Source of the DNA: Pseudomonas trivialis
GTDB lineage: Bacteria > Pseudomonadota > Gammaproteobacteria > Pseudomonadales > Pseudomonadaceae
Direction: 5' to 3'
Assembly (NCBI RefSeq): GCF_001439805.1
Contig: NZ_JYLK01000013.1
Span: 62,001-126,000 of the forward strand
DNA: 64,000 nt
Shown here piece by piece: positions 16,903 through 26,337 of the stretch; within the stretch, counting starts at the first letter, position 1, and each line of letters begins with the position of its first letter. Below the pieces are notes generated by a model. That model searched no databases, was not told where the DNA came from, and saw nothing but the letters and a program-made list of their open reading frames with translations. The translations under genes and the position numbers were made by a program.

Positions 16903-17568
16903 ATGCCAACGCCCGGGAATTCTTTTAAACGTGGTCGCAAAACACTGGGTCTAACCCAAACGGAAGTGGCGGACGCTCTGGGAGTTTCGATAGATACTAT
17001 TAAACACTGGGAGGCAGAAAAGGAGCCCATTCCAGAACGGATGTTAAAAAAAATCAATGACCTCATGCCGAGCAATATAAAATCTGCTGATCACGGGCCA
17101 ATTACTTTAGTCATTGCTCCCCTCGGGTTTTATCGCACTTCAGCCACTGAAAAACATGCCGACATACGCCAAGAGTTTTATCTGAAAACCTCAGACGCTT
17201 TTACACAGGCTTCCTGGTATTTCCACGACCATCCATTGATACAAGCTTTCATTATCGACAGTAACCGCACTATTTGCAGCAGCATCGAGGCTATGGATAA
17301 AACAATAGGCCGAGCCGTTAGGGAAGTATATTTCGTGCACACAATTTCACCCTCTACCAATACCCCAATTCTCTCAACAGATGGTCCAGATGGGGTTATG
17401 CACGCGATGAGCTACCCAGACTTTTCTGAGGCTCTGGAGGAAGCAAAAAAACTAATCAGCGAAGGTTTTTGTATAGCGCTGAGTATTCCGAATGGAACTC
17501 GATTGTACAATGAAGGGATTATCAACTCCAAAAATGACCCTCTCCAGGGCGCACCCGCGCGCAGCTGA
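16903..17568 (+). CDS. XRE-type HTH protein with unknown C-terminal domain
   Basis: 221 residues. Residues 8-50 are a typical XRE helix-turn-helix (LGLTQTEVADALGVSIDTIK, then HWE). The C-terminal ~150 residues match no family I know; they contain two stretches that look like a repeated alpha/beta fold (QAFIIDSNRTICSS and ALSIPNGTRL). Codon use and base composition are clearly more A+T-rich than both flanks. The end (NDPLQGAPARS) switches abruptly to G+C-rich sequence, so the 3' end may have been replaced at an insertion junction. It may be a defence or mobile-element regulator; no partner gene is present. Confidence 0.7.
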   Translation: MPTPGNSFKRGRKTLGLTQTEVADALGVSIDTIKHWEAEKEPIPERMLKKINDLMPSNIKSADHGPITLVIAPLGFYRTSATEKHADIRQEFYLKTSDAFTQASWYFHDHPLIQAFIIDSNRTICSSIEAMDKTIGRAVREVYFVHTISPSTNTPILSTDGPDGVMHAMSYPDFSEALEEAKKLISEGFCIALSIPNGTRLYNEGIINSKNDPLQGAPARS

Positions 17569-17610
17569 ACCCGATGTTGCTCACGCTGCGCGAGGCAATT
17601 GCGGCGTGTT

Positions 17611-17865
17611 TTATTTAGCCGCAGCCATCAGCTTGTTGACTTCGCTGCGCACCATGCCGGAGAACTCCGGAGGCGACATGCCGTCAAGCTCGGCGCGTAC
17701 CCATTCGGCCCATTTGCCCTTGCGCTTGGCGCGCTCACCGAACAACCGCGCGGCTTCGCCCTTGGCCTTGCCCAGGTTGCTTTGCCACAGGTCATAGAGA
17801 CGGGACTTTTCGTCTTCCAGCTCGGCGCGTTCGGCGAGGGTCTTGTTGGCGAGATTGAAGCTCAT
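17611..17865 (-). CDS. Small conserved-type protein of unknown function
   Basis: 84 residues, highly charged and helical in appearance (LANKTLAERAELEDEKSRLY at the N-terminus, Lys/Arg-rich centre), without signal peptide or membrane segment. Normal pseudomonad codon use supports a real gene. It is divergent from the DUF883 gene. I do not recognise a function. Confidence 0.65.
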   Translation of the reverse strand: MSFNLANKTLAERAELEDEKSRLYDLWQSNLGKAKGEAARLFGERAKRKGKWAEWVRAELDGMSPPEFSGMVRSEVNKLMAAAK

Positions 17866-18028
17866 GTTGAATTACCTGCTGTACAAATAGATGCCATCTT
17901 ACACCGTAGGTCGAAATATCCTGATTCGGATTTTGCGCCAAACCGGTAGCCGGCAAAAAAACTGCAACTTTTGCCAGCGCCAGACACTCCATTGTTCACT
18001 GTCACATTCACCTGCAAGGAGTTACCCA

Positions 18029-18349
18029 ATGGCCCGCAAAACCGCCGCCCAAGCCGTCGAAGAACAAATCAAGGATCAAGCGTTCAGTGAACTGACGGCG
18101 CTGATCGAAGAGTCCGACAAGCTGCTTAAAAGCAGCGCTGCCCTGGTGGGCGAAGAAGGCGAAACCCTGCGCGAGCAGGTTGCCATCAAACTCAAGCAGG
18201 CGCTGGATTCAGTCTCCAGCGTGCGCGAGCGCAGCAAGCCGGTGGTGGATGCCACCGAGACCTACATCGGTGGTCACCCGTGGCAGACCGTGGCGATTTC
18301 CGCAGGCTTCGGCCTGGTGGTCGGCCTGTTGCTGGGTCGTCGCAACTGA
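18029..18349 (+). CDS. DUF883 (ElaB/YqjD-like) membrane-anchored protein
   Basis: 106 residues. A long amphipathic helical region (about 5-75) precedes a GGHPWQTVAISAGFGLVVG C-terminal membrane segment and a short Arg-rich tail, the DUF883 pattern. E. coli YqjD/ElaB are inner-membrane, ribosome-associating stationary-phase proteins. The start at 18029 follows AAGGAG at about 18016; the frame is open to 17891, but that part has no homology character. It ends at a strong terminator. Confidence 0.85.
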   Translation: MARKTAAQAVEEQIKDQAFSELTALIEESDKLLKSSAALVGEEGETLREQVAIKLKQALDSVSSVRERSKPVVDATETYIGGHPWQTVAISAGFGLVVGLLLGRRN

Positions 18350-18354
18350 TTGCC

Positions 18355-18383
18355 GGGGCTGCGCGCCCTGCGCAGCCCCTTTT
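18355..18383 (+). terminator. Rho-independent terminator after the DUF883 gene
   Basis: Ten-bp perfect stem (GGGGCTGCGC / GCGCAGCCCC), 5-nt loop, then TTTT. It sits in the gap before the convergent dpkA-like gene and just reaches that gene's stop codon. Confidence 0.8.
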
Positions 18384-19419
18384 ACTCTCCCGCCAGTTCC
18401 CGCAACTGTTGAAGAGCCTTCGCGTCAATCTCGATGCCCGCCTCCAGCGACTTCGCCCGCGTGCGATGGCGCCGATCCCCCGGTAACCGCCGCAACCCCG
18501 CCGCATGCATCTGCCGCACCAGCTCCTGGCTGCGCTCGGCGAAGCTTTGCCCGGCGGTTTTGCTCGGGTCGATCACGATCAGCAATTGCCCGGTCCAGGG
18601 CGTGCGCGCGCCCGGGTGATCCGCCCAGTTGAATTCGAAGGAAAAATTGCCGCCCGTCAATGCCGCCGCCAGCAACTCGACCATCATCGACAACGCCGAG
18701 CCCTTGTGCCCGCCGAATGGCAATAGTGCGCCGCCTTCCAGCACCGCCCTGGGGTCCTGGGTAGGCTGGCCCAGGCTGTCGACGCCCATGCCCGGCGGCA
18801 AACGCTCGCCGTTGCGTGCGGCGATCTGCACATCGCCATGGGCGATGGCGCTGGTGGCAAGGTCAAACACGATCGGCGGCCCGTCGGCACGCGGTGCGGC
18901 AAACGCGATGGGGTTGGTACCGAACAACGGCCGGTCGGCGCCATGGGGCACCACGCAGGTCATGCTGTTGACCACACTCAGCGCCACCAGACCTTCCTCG
19001 GCGAAGGGCTCCACATCCGGCCACAGTGCGGCGAAGTGATGGGAGTTGTGGATCGCGAGCAAGGCAATTCCGGCGCTGCGGGCCTTGTCCACCAGCAGCG
19101 CTCGCGCTGCTTCAAGGGCCGGCTGGGCAAACCCGTTGCAGGCGTCTACCCGTAAAAAACCTGATGCCACATCTGTCACCCGTGGCACCGCGTGGCCATT
19201 GACCCAGCCACTGGCCAGGGTGCTCAGGTAACCGGGGATCCGGAAAATGCCATGGCTGTGGGCGCCGTCGCGCTCGGCGCTTGCACAGTTGTGAGCGAGG
19301 ATGGCAGCCACCTCGGGTGACGTGCCGTGCTTGATGAACAGGGCGTGCAGCAACGCCACCAGGTCGTTGAAACCGATGAGCGCGCAAGGAAGGTCGACGA
19401 TCGGGGACTGGGCAGACAT
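18382..19419 (-). CDS. dpkA: Ldh_2-family NAD(P)H reductase, DpkA-like (piperideine/pyrroline-2-carboxylate reductase)
   Basis: 345 residues of the malate/L-lactate dehydrogenase-2 family, cytoplasmic. Family motifs: the catalytic AERDGAHSHGIFRIPGY region (about 50-68), NSHHFAALW (about 125), and the nucleotide-binding GTNPIAFAAP segment and PFGGHKGSALSMMVE. Pseudomonas DpkA reduces delta1-piperideine-2-carboxylate in D-lysine catabolism and delta1-pyrroline-2-carboxylate. The start at 19419 (MSAQSPIV) gives the usual length. The exact substrate is not decided by sequence; other family members act on malate or ureidoglycolate. Confidence 0.75.
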   Translation of the reverse strand: MSAQSPIVDLPCALIGFNDLVALLHALFIKHGTSPEVAAILAHNCASAERDGAHSHGIFRIPGYLSTLASGWVNGHAVPRVTDVASGFLRVDACNGFAQPALEAARALLVDKARSAGIALLAIHNSHHFAALWPDVEPFAEEGLVALSVVNSMTCVVPHGADRPLFGTNPIAFAAPRADGPPIVFDLATSAIAHGDVQIAARNGERLPPGMGVDSLGQPTQDPRAVLEGGALLPFGGHKGSALSMMVELLAAALTGGNFSFEFNWADHPGARTPWTGQLLIVIDPSKTAGQSFAERSQELVRQMHAAGLRRLPGDRRHRTRAKSLEAGIEIDAKALQQLRELAGE

Positions 19420-19588
19420 CTGTAGCTCCGATTTTATAATTGGGAGAGGCAACAAGAATCCAGACCATCGATTAAACAACGCGGCCCGTGGCTGCTGTCA
19501 ATGTCTGCCGCAGATATGTAACACCCTTGGCGCTGCGCCTGCCATTACGGTGCGGACTGATGACAGCCCAGCAGATGGAACACGCGCC

Positions 19589-22500
19589 ATGGCCCACGTG
19601 AACCCGCCTTACTTTTTCGATGAGTTTCAACGACCCGTCAGTCGCAAGGCTCCCTCGGAGCGTGAACGTGCCCTGGGGTTTTCGATCAAGGACCTGGATT
19701 GGCTGCTGACCCTCTATTACGCCACGGACGCGGCGCGCCAGAACAAGGAAGCGCGCGGCTATCCGATGAAAGTGGAACGGTTGCTGGTCAATCTCAGCGA
19801 CAAGCCCGCGATAGTGCTGGCCGGCACCTTCATCATGAGCCCGACACCTGACGACGCTAAAGCCGTGCTCTTTACGCCCTGTGGCGGCCTGGAGTTATTC
19901 GACAGCCGTGCCGACCTCCTCGAGGGCGTGGAGGAACGCTTGAAGCAACCCGGCCAGCGTGCAGAGCTGCTGCAGTTTTTGGCCATCGATGAGCGCGACG
20001 CCTTGTCGGGCAAGGATCCATTGACGGTGAGCACCGCCGCCATTCCCGGCGCGGTGATGGCGGACCAGCGCCAAGGCATTCTCGACGCGCAGCAAAAAAA
20101 CGTCGCCGCCATGCTCGACCAGTTGCGCAAGCTCCCCACCCTGCGCTGGATGCTCGACACCCTGCTCAACATCATGGCTCGGCGTTACTTTCCCAGCCTC
20201 GACCAGAGCGACACGTGGGTGGATTTTCTCGGCAAGGTCGCCACCGATGAGGAACATCGCCTGGGTGCCTCCATGCCGCTGCGCGAGGCGCTGCTGCAGT
20301 TTTACGTCAGGCAGGGCTGGCCAAAGGACCAGACCCGCACGTTTACTAATCTCGGCCACGACGCCAGCCAACGTAGCGCACAGCAACGGGCCAAAGATCA
20401 GCAGGACTGGGACAGCCTGGTCGTGCAAACCAGCGGCACCCTGTCGACCTTGCTGCACAGCCTGCTGCAGACCTACTGGCATGAAGACTACCGGGAAGGT
20501 CAGTCACGCCTGCAGTTTTTCGCACGGGTGATCAGTGACAAGTTTCGCGTCGACTTGCTGTTCAAGCGCCAGGACCTGATCGTGAGCACTGAAGAAAGCC
20601 AGACGCTGCATGCGGTATTCCTCGCGGACCAGGCCGCGCGCAGGGCCTATCCAGGCACCTTGAAAATAGAAAAGGTTCAGGTTCATGCGCCTTACCAACA
20701 TTACGTCGAACTGGCCAGCACCCTGCTGATCAGCAACTCCCACGCGTACCTCTATACCCAATCGCGGGGCTTGCAGGTGCTCAAGAACGTGGAGGAACTC
20801 AAGGACACGCTGCAGGCCATGCTCAAGGCGGCCGGGCATGAAGATGAACTGCTCAACTTCCTGTCGCTGGATGAGCGCAGTGTGTTTATCGACATGGATC
20901 AGGTGCAAGTTACCGGCAAGCCCGTCGCCGGCGATGTCTTCCAGGACATGATCAAGGACATTGCCGCCAAACAGTTCAGCAACCTGGAGCATGCGCTGGG
21001 CCTGTATCGACGTAGCGCCGGCGGCATCAACCTGGGCGCCCTGCTCGATACCGCTCTGGACATTCGCATCATGCTCGACAGCCGCCTGATGGAGCAGGAC
21101 GCCGGCGGACACTGGAGCGTGCATCCGGTCACCAGTGGCAACGGACGACCGAGTACGGTACTGGCCGAAAAAGCCAGGCTGCGGCTCAAACGGATGGGTG
21201 CGGTACATGATGCGCTGGCCCTGGAGCGCAGCAAACAGGTGACGCTACGCGATCTGGCCGCCCATGCGCTGGATGCGGAACTGGCCAAGGGGCATACGAA
21301 CCTCAAGGCCAACGACGTCTACCTCAATACCTATCCCACTTTGGCAGAAGAACGCGAGAGACGCGTGCCTGAACTCTCCCTGGGCATGGTGGAGCATTTT
21401 ATTGCGCGCCTGGCCCGGCAGGCTGACGCGCTGACCGAGTCGGCGATGCGCGGGTTTTACGGCAAGCCTGAAGCACGCGTTGCACTGAAATGGTCCAACC
21501 TGACGGTCGCCAGCTTCAATACCGTCATCGACAAGGTGCTGAGCGGCTTCGTCGACAAGGACCTGCGCACGCTCCCCCATCTGCTGATCGACAATAACAA
21601 GGCACATCTGGCCCAGGGTCTGTTCGATGGCTTGAGCGGCGAAGCGCACCTCAGACGTCTGTCACGGACCCTGGGGCCCACTCACGTCGCCTTGCTGGAC
21701 AGTGTGCTCAACAACGAGAGCATGACCCGGCTGACACGGCATGGCCTGAACGGGTTTATTCCGGACGCCTACGGCCTGAGCCTGAGCGACGGAACCCGCA
21801 CCGATCCACTGGCCAGCTGCTTTGTACTGACCGAACGCGGCGGCATTGACCCCAAGCATTCCGGTGCGGCCATACTATGGACGCCGGGCCGTGGCTATGA
21901 AGGGTTCGTCTCGATCAAGACCTTGCGCGACACCCTGGAACAACGCGTGCAGGATGAGCGTGAGCGCTGGGCGCTGGTCGAGCATCTGCCGCCGTCGAGG
22001 CGTGTGCCCCACCAGCGGTTCATTCTCGGCCAATGGCAGCGTATCGATGATCATCTGATCAATAATCGCCAGTCCACCTACAGCCGCTTCGTGCTGGATG
22101 AGATCGATCACCTGCTGTCGATGGGTCTGGAAGCGCGACGCTTTCAGGACTGCATGGACGCGTTGATCCGCCGCGCACCGCCGTCGAACCTGGACCGAGC
22201 CATCAACATCGCCCGCGCCCTGGTCAACCAGCAGGCCTTGCCGGTATGGCTGGGCATGGCGGCGCCGGCAGATCAGCGTCTGCATGCCGAACTGCTCGAA
22301 CAGTACCGCCTCAGCGCGCCGCACGAACGCGACTATCTGCACGGCATTACGCCCCTGCGCGAAAAGGTCAGGAGCACCCTGACAACCCTGCTTGCGGCGC
22401 GCTTTCCCGAGCACGCGACAGACCCGGAGCACGTGCTGATCACGCCACGCATCGAGCTGCAGGGCCACACCCAGACCCTGACGGACTTTGCCATGCGCCA

Positions 22501-24727
22501 CCTGCCGCAGTTGCGCGCCGGCGATATCCGGCTGGCATCGCGCTCTGCCACCGGTCTGCCTGCCACGCTGGACGGGGCCGCTGTGGTGCAACTGGTGCGG
22601 CAGATGGATTTGAAGAGCCTCTACCAAACCTTGTTCGCCACCCACCTCAACGGCAAAACCGACGACACCCGCGAACGCCGCCGACGCTTCTGCCGACAGT
22701 TGCCCTGGCAACTGCTGCAGTACGCCCACGAACAAAAACTCAACGAACGCCTGTCGAATGCTGCCTGGCGCCTGATCCAGCAAGCCTTCGATATGCCTGA
22801 TGCCGTGGCCCGTGCCGCCGTCAGCGGTGCGAAGGCCCTGGTTCGGCCGCTGGAGCTGATCGCCACCGAGGGTGCCTCGGTGGTGGCGGCCCTGGGCTGC
22901 TACCTGATCGGTGCCGAGGCAGCCGACCCCTTGGTGCTGTACGCGCCCTACAGCCCTCGGCATGTAGTGAAAGAGTACAAGAATGAAAGCGAACTGCTGA
23001 ATGAGTTCACGTCTCCCGGCGCGCTGCAGGAGTGGGTAATCGGCCAGATGCTACCCGCTCACCAGACGACCTATCGCAATCTGTTACGTCGGCCGAACTC
23101 GGAAATTCGTCTGGCCGCGTCGCCTGTCAACGGTAACCTGCTGCATCGATTGTTCGACGACAACCGCGAGATGCTCAACCGGATGCTGAACTGCCAATTT
23201 ACCGCGTCGGGGCAACGGCAGTGGGATGCTTTCACCAGCCTGCTGACCAAGGATATCCCCAAAAGCCTGGAATTTATGGCAGGCAAGCTCGCCTACCCGC
23301 TGGTGGTGTGGCGCAGTTACACGTTGTTTGAGGCTTCAGCCCAGGACCTGCAAGAGCATCGCTGGGCCCGGGCACTCAAGACTTTTATTGCCGGCGTGGC
23401 CCAACTGGCCTCGCTGCGCGATGAACTGGACACGCTGTTGCCGGACATGCCTGCGGCCAAACAACCGTCGGCGCTGGAACAATGGCCAGCAGCCTCCCCA
23501 CCCAAAGCGATGACTCTGGATACTTATAAAGTGACGGCCCCTGCGCGCACGCGTTTGAAGACGTTCGAGTGCCAGGACGTCGCGCTGGACTCCCTGAAAA
23601 TGAATGCGCAGACCCACACCTACAAAGAGAAGTACGGAGCGCGCGATTTTGTACCCGCCGCTGGCAAGGTGTACGCCGTGAGCAAAGCCGGTGAGCACTG
23701 GCGACTGGGTGCTACCGAGGATCGCGGGCCCTGGATACAACGCAATAGCCAGGGCATATGGGTGCTTGATCTGAACCGACACACCCCCCGCTATGGCAAG
23801 GTCCTGTCCCGCCTCGCCGATCGCTACTACCCTCCTACTGTCGAGCAGCATGGCATCAATGTGGAGGCCATTGGCATGCGCGCAATCAGCGCCGTGTCGA
23901 GTTGGAAGGCGCGCTGTATCAACGAAGCATTGAATGTCGCCACGTACTACGCCGTGACCTGCAAACGCAACATTCTGCACTTCGCCCCCTCACGAGATCC
24001 GTTGAGCCGATCCGGCTTGTTTTTTGGCGACATGTTCGGCGTCGGCACCCTCAGCCCCGACCAGCTGGGGCGGATCGAGCGCCGGATTGACGAAGTGCTC
24101 AATGAGCTGGTCAACCCCAGCCTGATCACACCCGACTCGATGCGTTTTGTCAGTGGCTCCGACCGTTACAACCCTGCGGATGCTTGCGCGTTCATCCTGC
24201 CTGGCGACGCAGAACGCAGGATTTACTTGATGGACCGCTTTTTCGACCCGCTGCTGGACGTCTATCAGAACCGTCTCAACGCGCCGTTCGACATTGCCGC
24301 CCATGCACGCGCGGCCACCCTGATCCACGAGATAACCCACATAACCTCCGACACTGAAGACCTGGCCTACCTTGACTCGATGCGACCGTTTCCGGACTTG
24401 ATCAACGTCAACATCAAAGGCGCCACGCAGCTCAAGACCACGCTGACGGACTTGCGTGAAACCGCGCTGTCGACGCTGACGCCGGCCTCGATGCTGTTCA
24501 GGACGTGGGACGAATTCAGCCAGAAGTGGGAAGATTTCGGCAAAAGCAGTTCAAGTACTTCACTCAAGGACAAGGTGCTGAGTACCACCGGTGCCCGGAC
24601 GTTGCAGGATGCGCGGTCAGTGTTCATGAGTAACGTGGACAAGCGCATCGACACCATCCTGGCCAATGCAGACTCCATTACCTACTTGATCACTCACTTG
24701 GGCAGAGAGTTGGATGCGGGAGCCTGA
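19589..24727 (+). CDS. Giant dermonecrotic-toxin-like protein (DUF6543 type) with C-terminal HEITH zinc-protease motif
   Basis: 1712 residues, no signal peptide. The body resembles the large pseudomonad proteins annotated as dermonecrotic toxin domain/DUF6543: repeated modules with LxxFLSLDERSVF-type segments (near 120-145 and 420-445) and GRGYEGFVSIKTLRDTLEQR near 765. The C-terminal ~250 residues carry HEITH (His1580, Glu1581, His1584) with acidic residues just after, a likely zinc peptidase, followed by SDTEDLAYLD. The start at 19589 follows the family-like MAHVNPPYFFDEFQRPV; an open extension to 19301 would run through the dpkA promoter. It stands alone with no immunity protein, secretion or VgrG/Rhs gene nearby. 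A host- or insect-directed toxin is inferred. Confidence 0.7.
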   Translation: MAHVNPPYFFDEFQRPVSRKAPSERERALGFSIKDLDWLLTLYYATDAARQNKEARGYPMKVERLLVNLSDKPAIVLAGTFIMSPTPDDAKAVLFTPCGGLELFDSRADLLEGVEERLKQPGQRAELLQFLAIDERDALSGKDPLTVSTAAIPGAVMADQRQGILDAQQKNVAAMLDQLRKLPTLRWMLDTLLNIMARRYFPSLDQSDTWVDFLGKVATDEEHRLGASMPLREALLQFYVRQGWPKDQTRTFTNLGHDASQRSAQQRAKDQQDWDSLVVQTSGTLSTLLHSLLQTYWHEDYREGQSRLQFFARVISDKFRVDLLFKRQDLIVSTEESQTLHAVFLADQAARRAYPGTLKIEKVQVHAPYQHYVELASTLLISNSHAYLYTQSRGLQVLKNVEELKDTLQAMLKAAGHEDELLNFLSLDERSVFIDMDQVQVTGKPVAGDVFQDMIKDIAAKQFSNLEHALGLYRRSAGGINLGALLDTALDIRIMLDSRLMEQDAGGHWSVHPVTSGNGRPSTVLAEKARLRLKRMGAVHDALALERSKQVTLRDLAAHALDAELAKGHTNLKANDVYLNTYPTLAEERERRVPELSLGMVEHFIARLARQADALTESAMRGFYGKPEARVALKWSNLTVASFNTVIDKVLSGFVDKDLRTLPHLLIDNNKAHLAQGLFDGLSGEAHLRRLSRTLGPTHVALLDSVLNNESMTRLTRHGLNGFIPDAYGLSLSDGTRTDPLASCFVLTERGGIDPKHSGAAILWTPGRGYEGFVSIKTLRDTLEQRVQDERERWALVEHLPPSRRVPHQRFILGQWQRIDDHLINNRQSTYSRFVLDEIDHLLSMGLEARRFQDCMDALIRRAPPSNLDRAINIARALVNQQALPVWLGMAAPADQRLHAELLEQYRLSAPHERDYLHGITPLREKVRSTLTTLLAARFPEHATDPEHVLITPRIELQGHTQTLTDFAMRHLPQLRAGDIRLASRSATGLPATLDGAAVVQLVRQMDLKSLYQTLFATHLNGKTDDTRERRRRFCRQLPWQLLQYAHEQKLNERLSNAAWRLIQQAFDMPDAVARAAVSGAKALVRPLELIATEGASVVAALGCYLIGAEAADPLVLYAPYSPRHVVKEYKNESELLNEFTSPGALQEWVIGQMLPAHQTTYRNLLRRPNSEIRLAASPVNGNLLHRLFDDNREMLNRMLNCQFTASGQRQWDAFTSLLTKDIPKSLEFMAGKLAYPLVVWRSYTLFEASAQDLQEHRWARALKTFIAGVAQLASLRDELDTLLPDMPAAKQPSALEQWPAASPPKAMTLDTYKVTAPARTRLKTFECQDVALDSLKMNAQTHTYKEKYGARDFVPAAGKVYAVSKAGEHWRLGATEDRGPWIQRNSQGIWVLDLNRHTPRYGKVLSRLADRYYPPTVEQHGINVEAIGMRAISAVSSWKARCINEALNVATYYAVTCKRNILHFAPSRDPLSRSGLFFGDMFGVGTLSPDQLGRIERRIDEVLNELVNPSLITPDSMRFVSGSDRYNPADACAFILPGDAERRIYLMDRFFDPLLDVYQNRLNAPFDIAAHARAATLIHEITHITSDTEDLAYLDSMRPFPDLINVNIKGATQLKTTLTDLRETALSTLTPASMLFRTWDEFSQKWEDFGKSSSSTSLKDKVLSTTGARTLQDARSVFMSNVDKRIDTILANADSITYLITHLGRELDAGA

Positions 24728-24737
24728 GCAGGCTCCC
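24718..24737. terminator. Hairpin overlapping the toxin stop codon
   Basis: GGGAGCC / GGCTCCC with a 6-nt loop spans the TGA at 24725-24727 and lies between convergent genes. It has no T run, so termination is uncertain. Confidence 0.4.
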
Positions 24738-24748
24738 GGCGGGATTGA

Positions 24749-25018
24749 TCAGTCTTTCTGGTCACGCAGGACGTTACCCGAAGCGCCGTCGATACGGGCT
24801 TCATACACGACGCCGTCAGACTTGCGGCCTTTGACTTCCCAGTAGCCGTTGTCGTCGGCTTCGGCTGCATAGACTTCAACATAGCCGGCCTTGGTCTTGG
24901 CCACTTCGATGGCTTTTTCAATCGGGATCCAGCCGGCGCCCGGCTTGTCGGCCAGCGCAGCGCCTGCGCTCAGCAGGGCGGAGGTTGCACACAGCGCGAT
25001 GAGGGTTTTCTTCAGCAT
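24749..25018 (-). CDS. Small secreted PepSY-domain protein
   Basis: 89 residues: a signal peptide (about 1-23, ending AALADK) and one PepSY domain (about 30-87, ending EARIDGASGNVLRDQKD). PepSY domains are thought to bind or inhibit peptidases or act as periplasmic sensors. It is transcribed away from the FecR-like gene. No direct partner is apparent. Confidence 0.85.
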   Translation of the reverse strand: MLKKTLIALCATSALLSAGAALADKPGAGWIPIEKAIEVAKTKAGYVEVYAAEADDNGYWEVKGRKSDGVVYEARIDGASGNVLRDQKD

Positions 25019-25171
25019 ATTGGTTACTCCATCGTGGGAAAAACAGACTCAGGTCCTGAGATTTTTAGGTGCGCGCCAACGAGAATAAGTTCCAATTGAT
25101 GTGCATTCGCCATGATGCTGTTCTCGCTGTCCGCTCGGGGAGGTTAGAATGTGGGAAATCAGGATGAGTCA

Positions 25172-26167
25172 ATGAGCGAAAATTCCGTTTCAGAAGCCGA
25201 ATATGACGCCATCACCGACGCCGCGGCGCATTGGTGCATGCGCTTGCATGCGGCCGATTGCGCCGACGCCGAGCGCGACGCGTTCCAGCGCTGGCATGAC
25301 GCTCATCCACTGCATGCCTTTGAATACGCGGCCATGCTGGAGATTTGGGACGTTGCCGAGCACCTGCCCCGCCCTGCCCCCCAGCCTGTCGTAATGCCGT
25401 TGAAGCCGCGCAACCGGTTGCGCACCTATGCGATCGCTGCTGCAGTTTGTCTGGTGGCCCTGCCTCTGGCCGCCTTCACTGGCTGGGAAGCCGGCTGGCT
25501 GCCCAACGCCTATGAACGCTTCGAAACAACCGATGACGCACGCGTAGTCACTCTGGGCGACGGCAGTCAGGTGGAGATGAACCTGGGCACGCAGCTGGTC
25601 TATGCCAATTACAAGCATCAGCGTCGACTGACCCTGTACAGAGGCGAGGCATTTTTCAAGGTCAGCCACGACCGCGATCATCCTTTTATCGTGCGGGCCG
25701 GCGACGGTCGGGTGCGCGTAACGGGCACTCAGTTCAACGTGTGGAAGTATGAAGACCAGGTACGGGTGATGCTGCTCGAAGGTTCGGTGCAGATTTCCAG
25801 CGATACGGTGCACGGCAGCGTGCCACTGACCCCGGGAATGCAGGCCAGCTACCAGCACGGCGATGCAACCCCCAGGGTCCGCGCGATCAACCCCGATGAC
25901 TCGGCGCTGGCCTGGCGCCAGGGCAAGCTGGTGCTCGACAATCTGGCTCTGGCCGATGCGCTGCCCCTGATCAACCGCTACCTGAGCAAGCCAGTGATGC
26001 TGGCTGACACGCCCACCGGGGCGATTCGCATTGGTGGCATCTACAACATCAATGAGGTCAACAACCTCATCCCCTCCCTGCCCAAGGTGCTGCCGGTCTA
26101 CCTGACCCAGAACCAGGATGGCAATCCCGTACTCAATTCCATTCCGCGAAAAGCACCCAAGGGCTGA
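25172..26167 (+). CDS. FecR-family anti-sigma without a sigma partner
   Basis: 331 residues from the ATG at 25172 (AGGA 8 nt upstream; a GTG at 25151 is also in frame). It has an N-terminal FecR helical domain (about 10-55, AAHWCMRLHAADCADAERD), a membrane segment (about 82-102), a periplasmic FecR domain (VVTLGDGSQVEMNLGTQLVY) and a C-terminal STN-binding region (about 255-325). FecR genes normally follow a fecI-type sigma gene. Here the upstream neighbour is a divergent PepSY gene, and downstream, after 319 bp, lies the fap operon. Either the sigma is elsewhere or was lost, or it has taken on another role. Confidence 0.85.
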   Translation: MSENSVSEAEYDAITDAAAHWCMRLHAADCADAERDAFQRWHDAHPLHAFEYAAMLEIWDVAEHLPRPAPQPVVMPLKPRNRLRTYAIAAAVCLVALPLAAFTGWEAGWLPNAYERFETTDDARVVTLGDGSQVEMNLGTQLVYANYKHQRRLTLYRGEAFFKVSHDRDHPFIVRAGDGRVRVTGTQFNVWKYEDQVRVMLLEGSVQISSDTVHGSVPLTPGMQASYQHGDATPRVRAINPDDSALAWRQGKLVLDNLALADALPLINRYLSKPVMLADTPTGAIRIGGIYNINEVNNLIPSLPKVLPVYLTQNQDGNPVLNSIPRKAPKG

Positions 26168-26279
26168 GCCTTTTGCGCCGCCACCGCGGGCCCGCCTGGG
26201 CCCGCTGTGTCCATTTTTGAAACACCTCACCGCCTGCAACCGCCCGTCCTCAGCGGATCCACTGTGTCGTCATGCGTGG

Positions 26280-26297
26280 TGTTTCATTTCTGAGACA
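26280..26297. promoter_or_regulatory. Candidate enhancer-binding site 1 for the fap activator
   Basis: TGTTTCA-N4-TGAGACA, an imperfect dyad with 6 of 7 paired positions. The same architecture recurs 58 bp downstream. It lies about 120 bp before the sigma-54 -24 element, a usual enhancer distance. Confidence 0.45.
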
Positions 26298-26337
26298 GCC
26301 CGCAGGCGGGATCGGGTCTGCGTCATCACCTGCGTCC

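Noticed and set aside
16903..17568. XRE gene as an antitoxin of a toxin-antitoxin pair
   Set aside because: No toxin-size partner gene lies beside it on either side, and its 150-residue C-terminal part is longer than usual for such antitoxins.
19301..19588. N-terminal extension of the giant toxin-like protein by 96 codons
   Set aside because: It would overlap the divergent dpkA start and its composition is not protein-like; the ATG at 19589 begins the family-like sequence.
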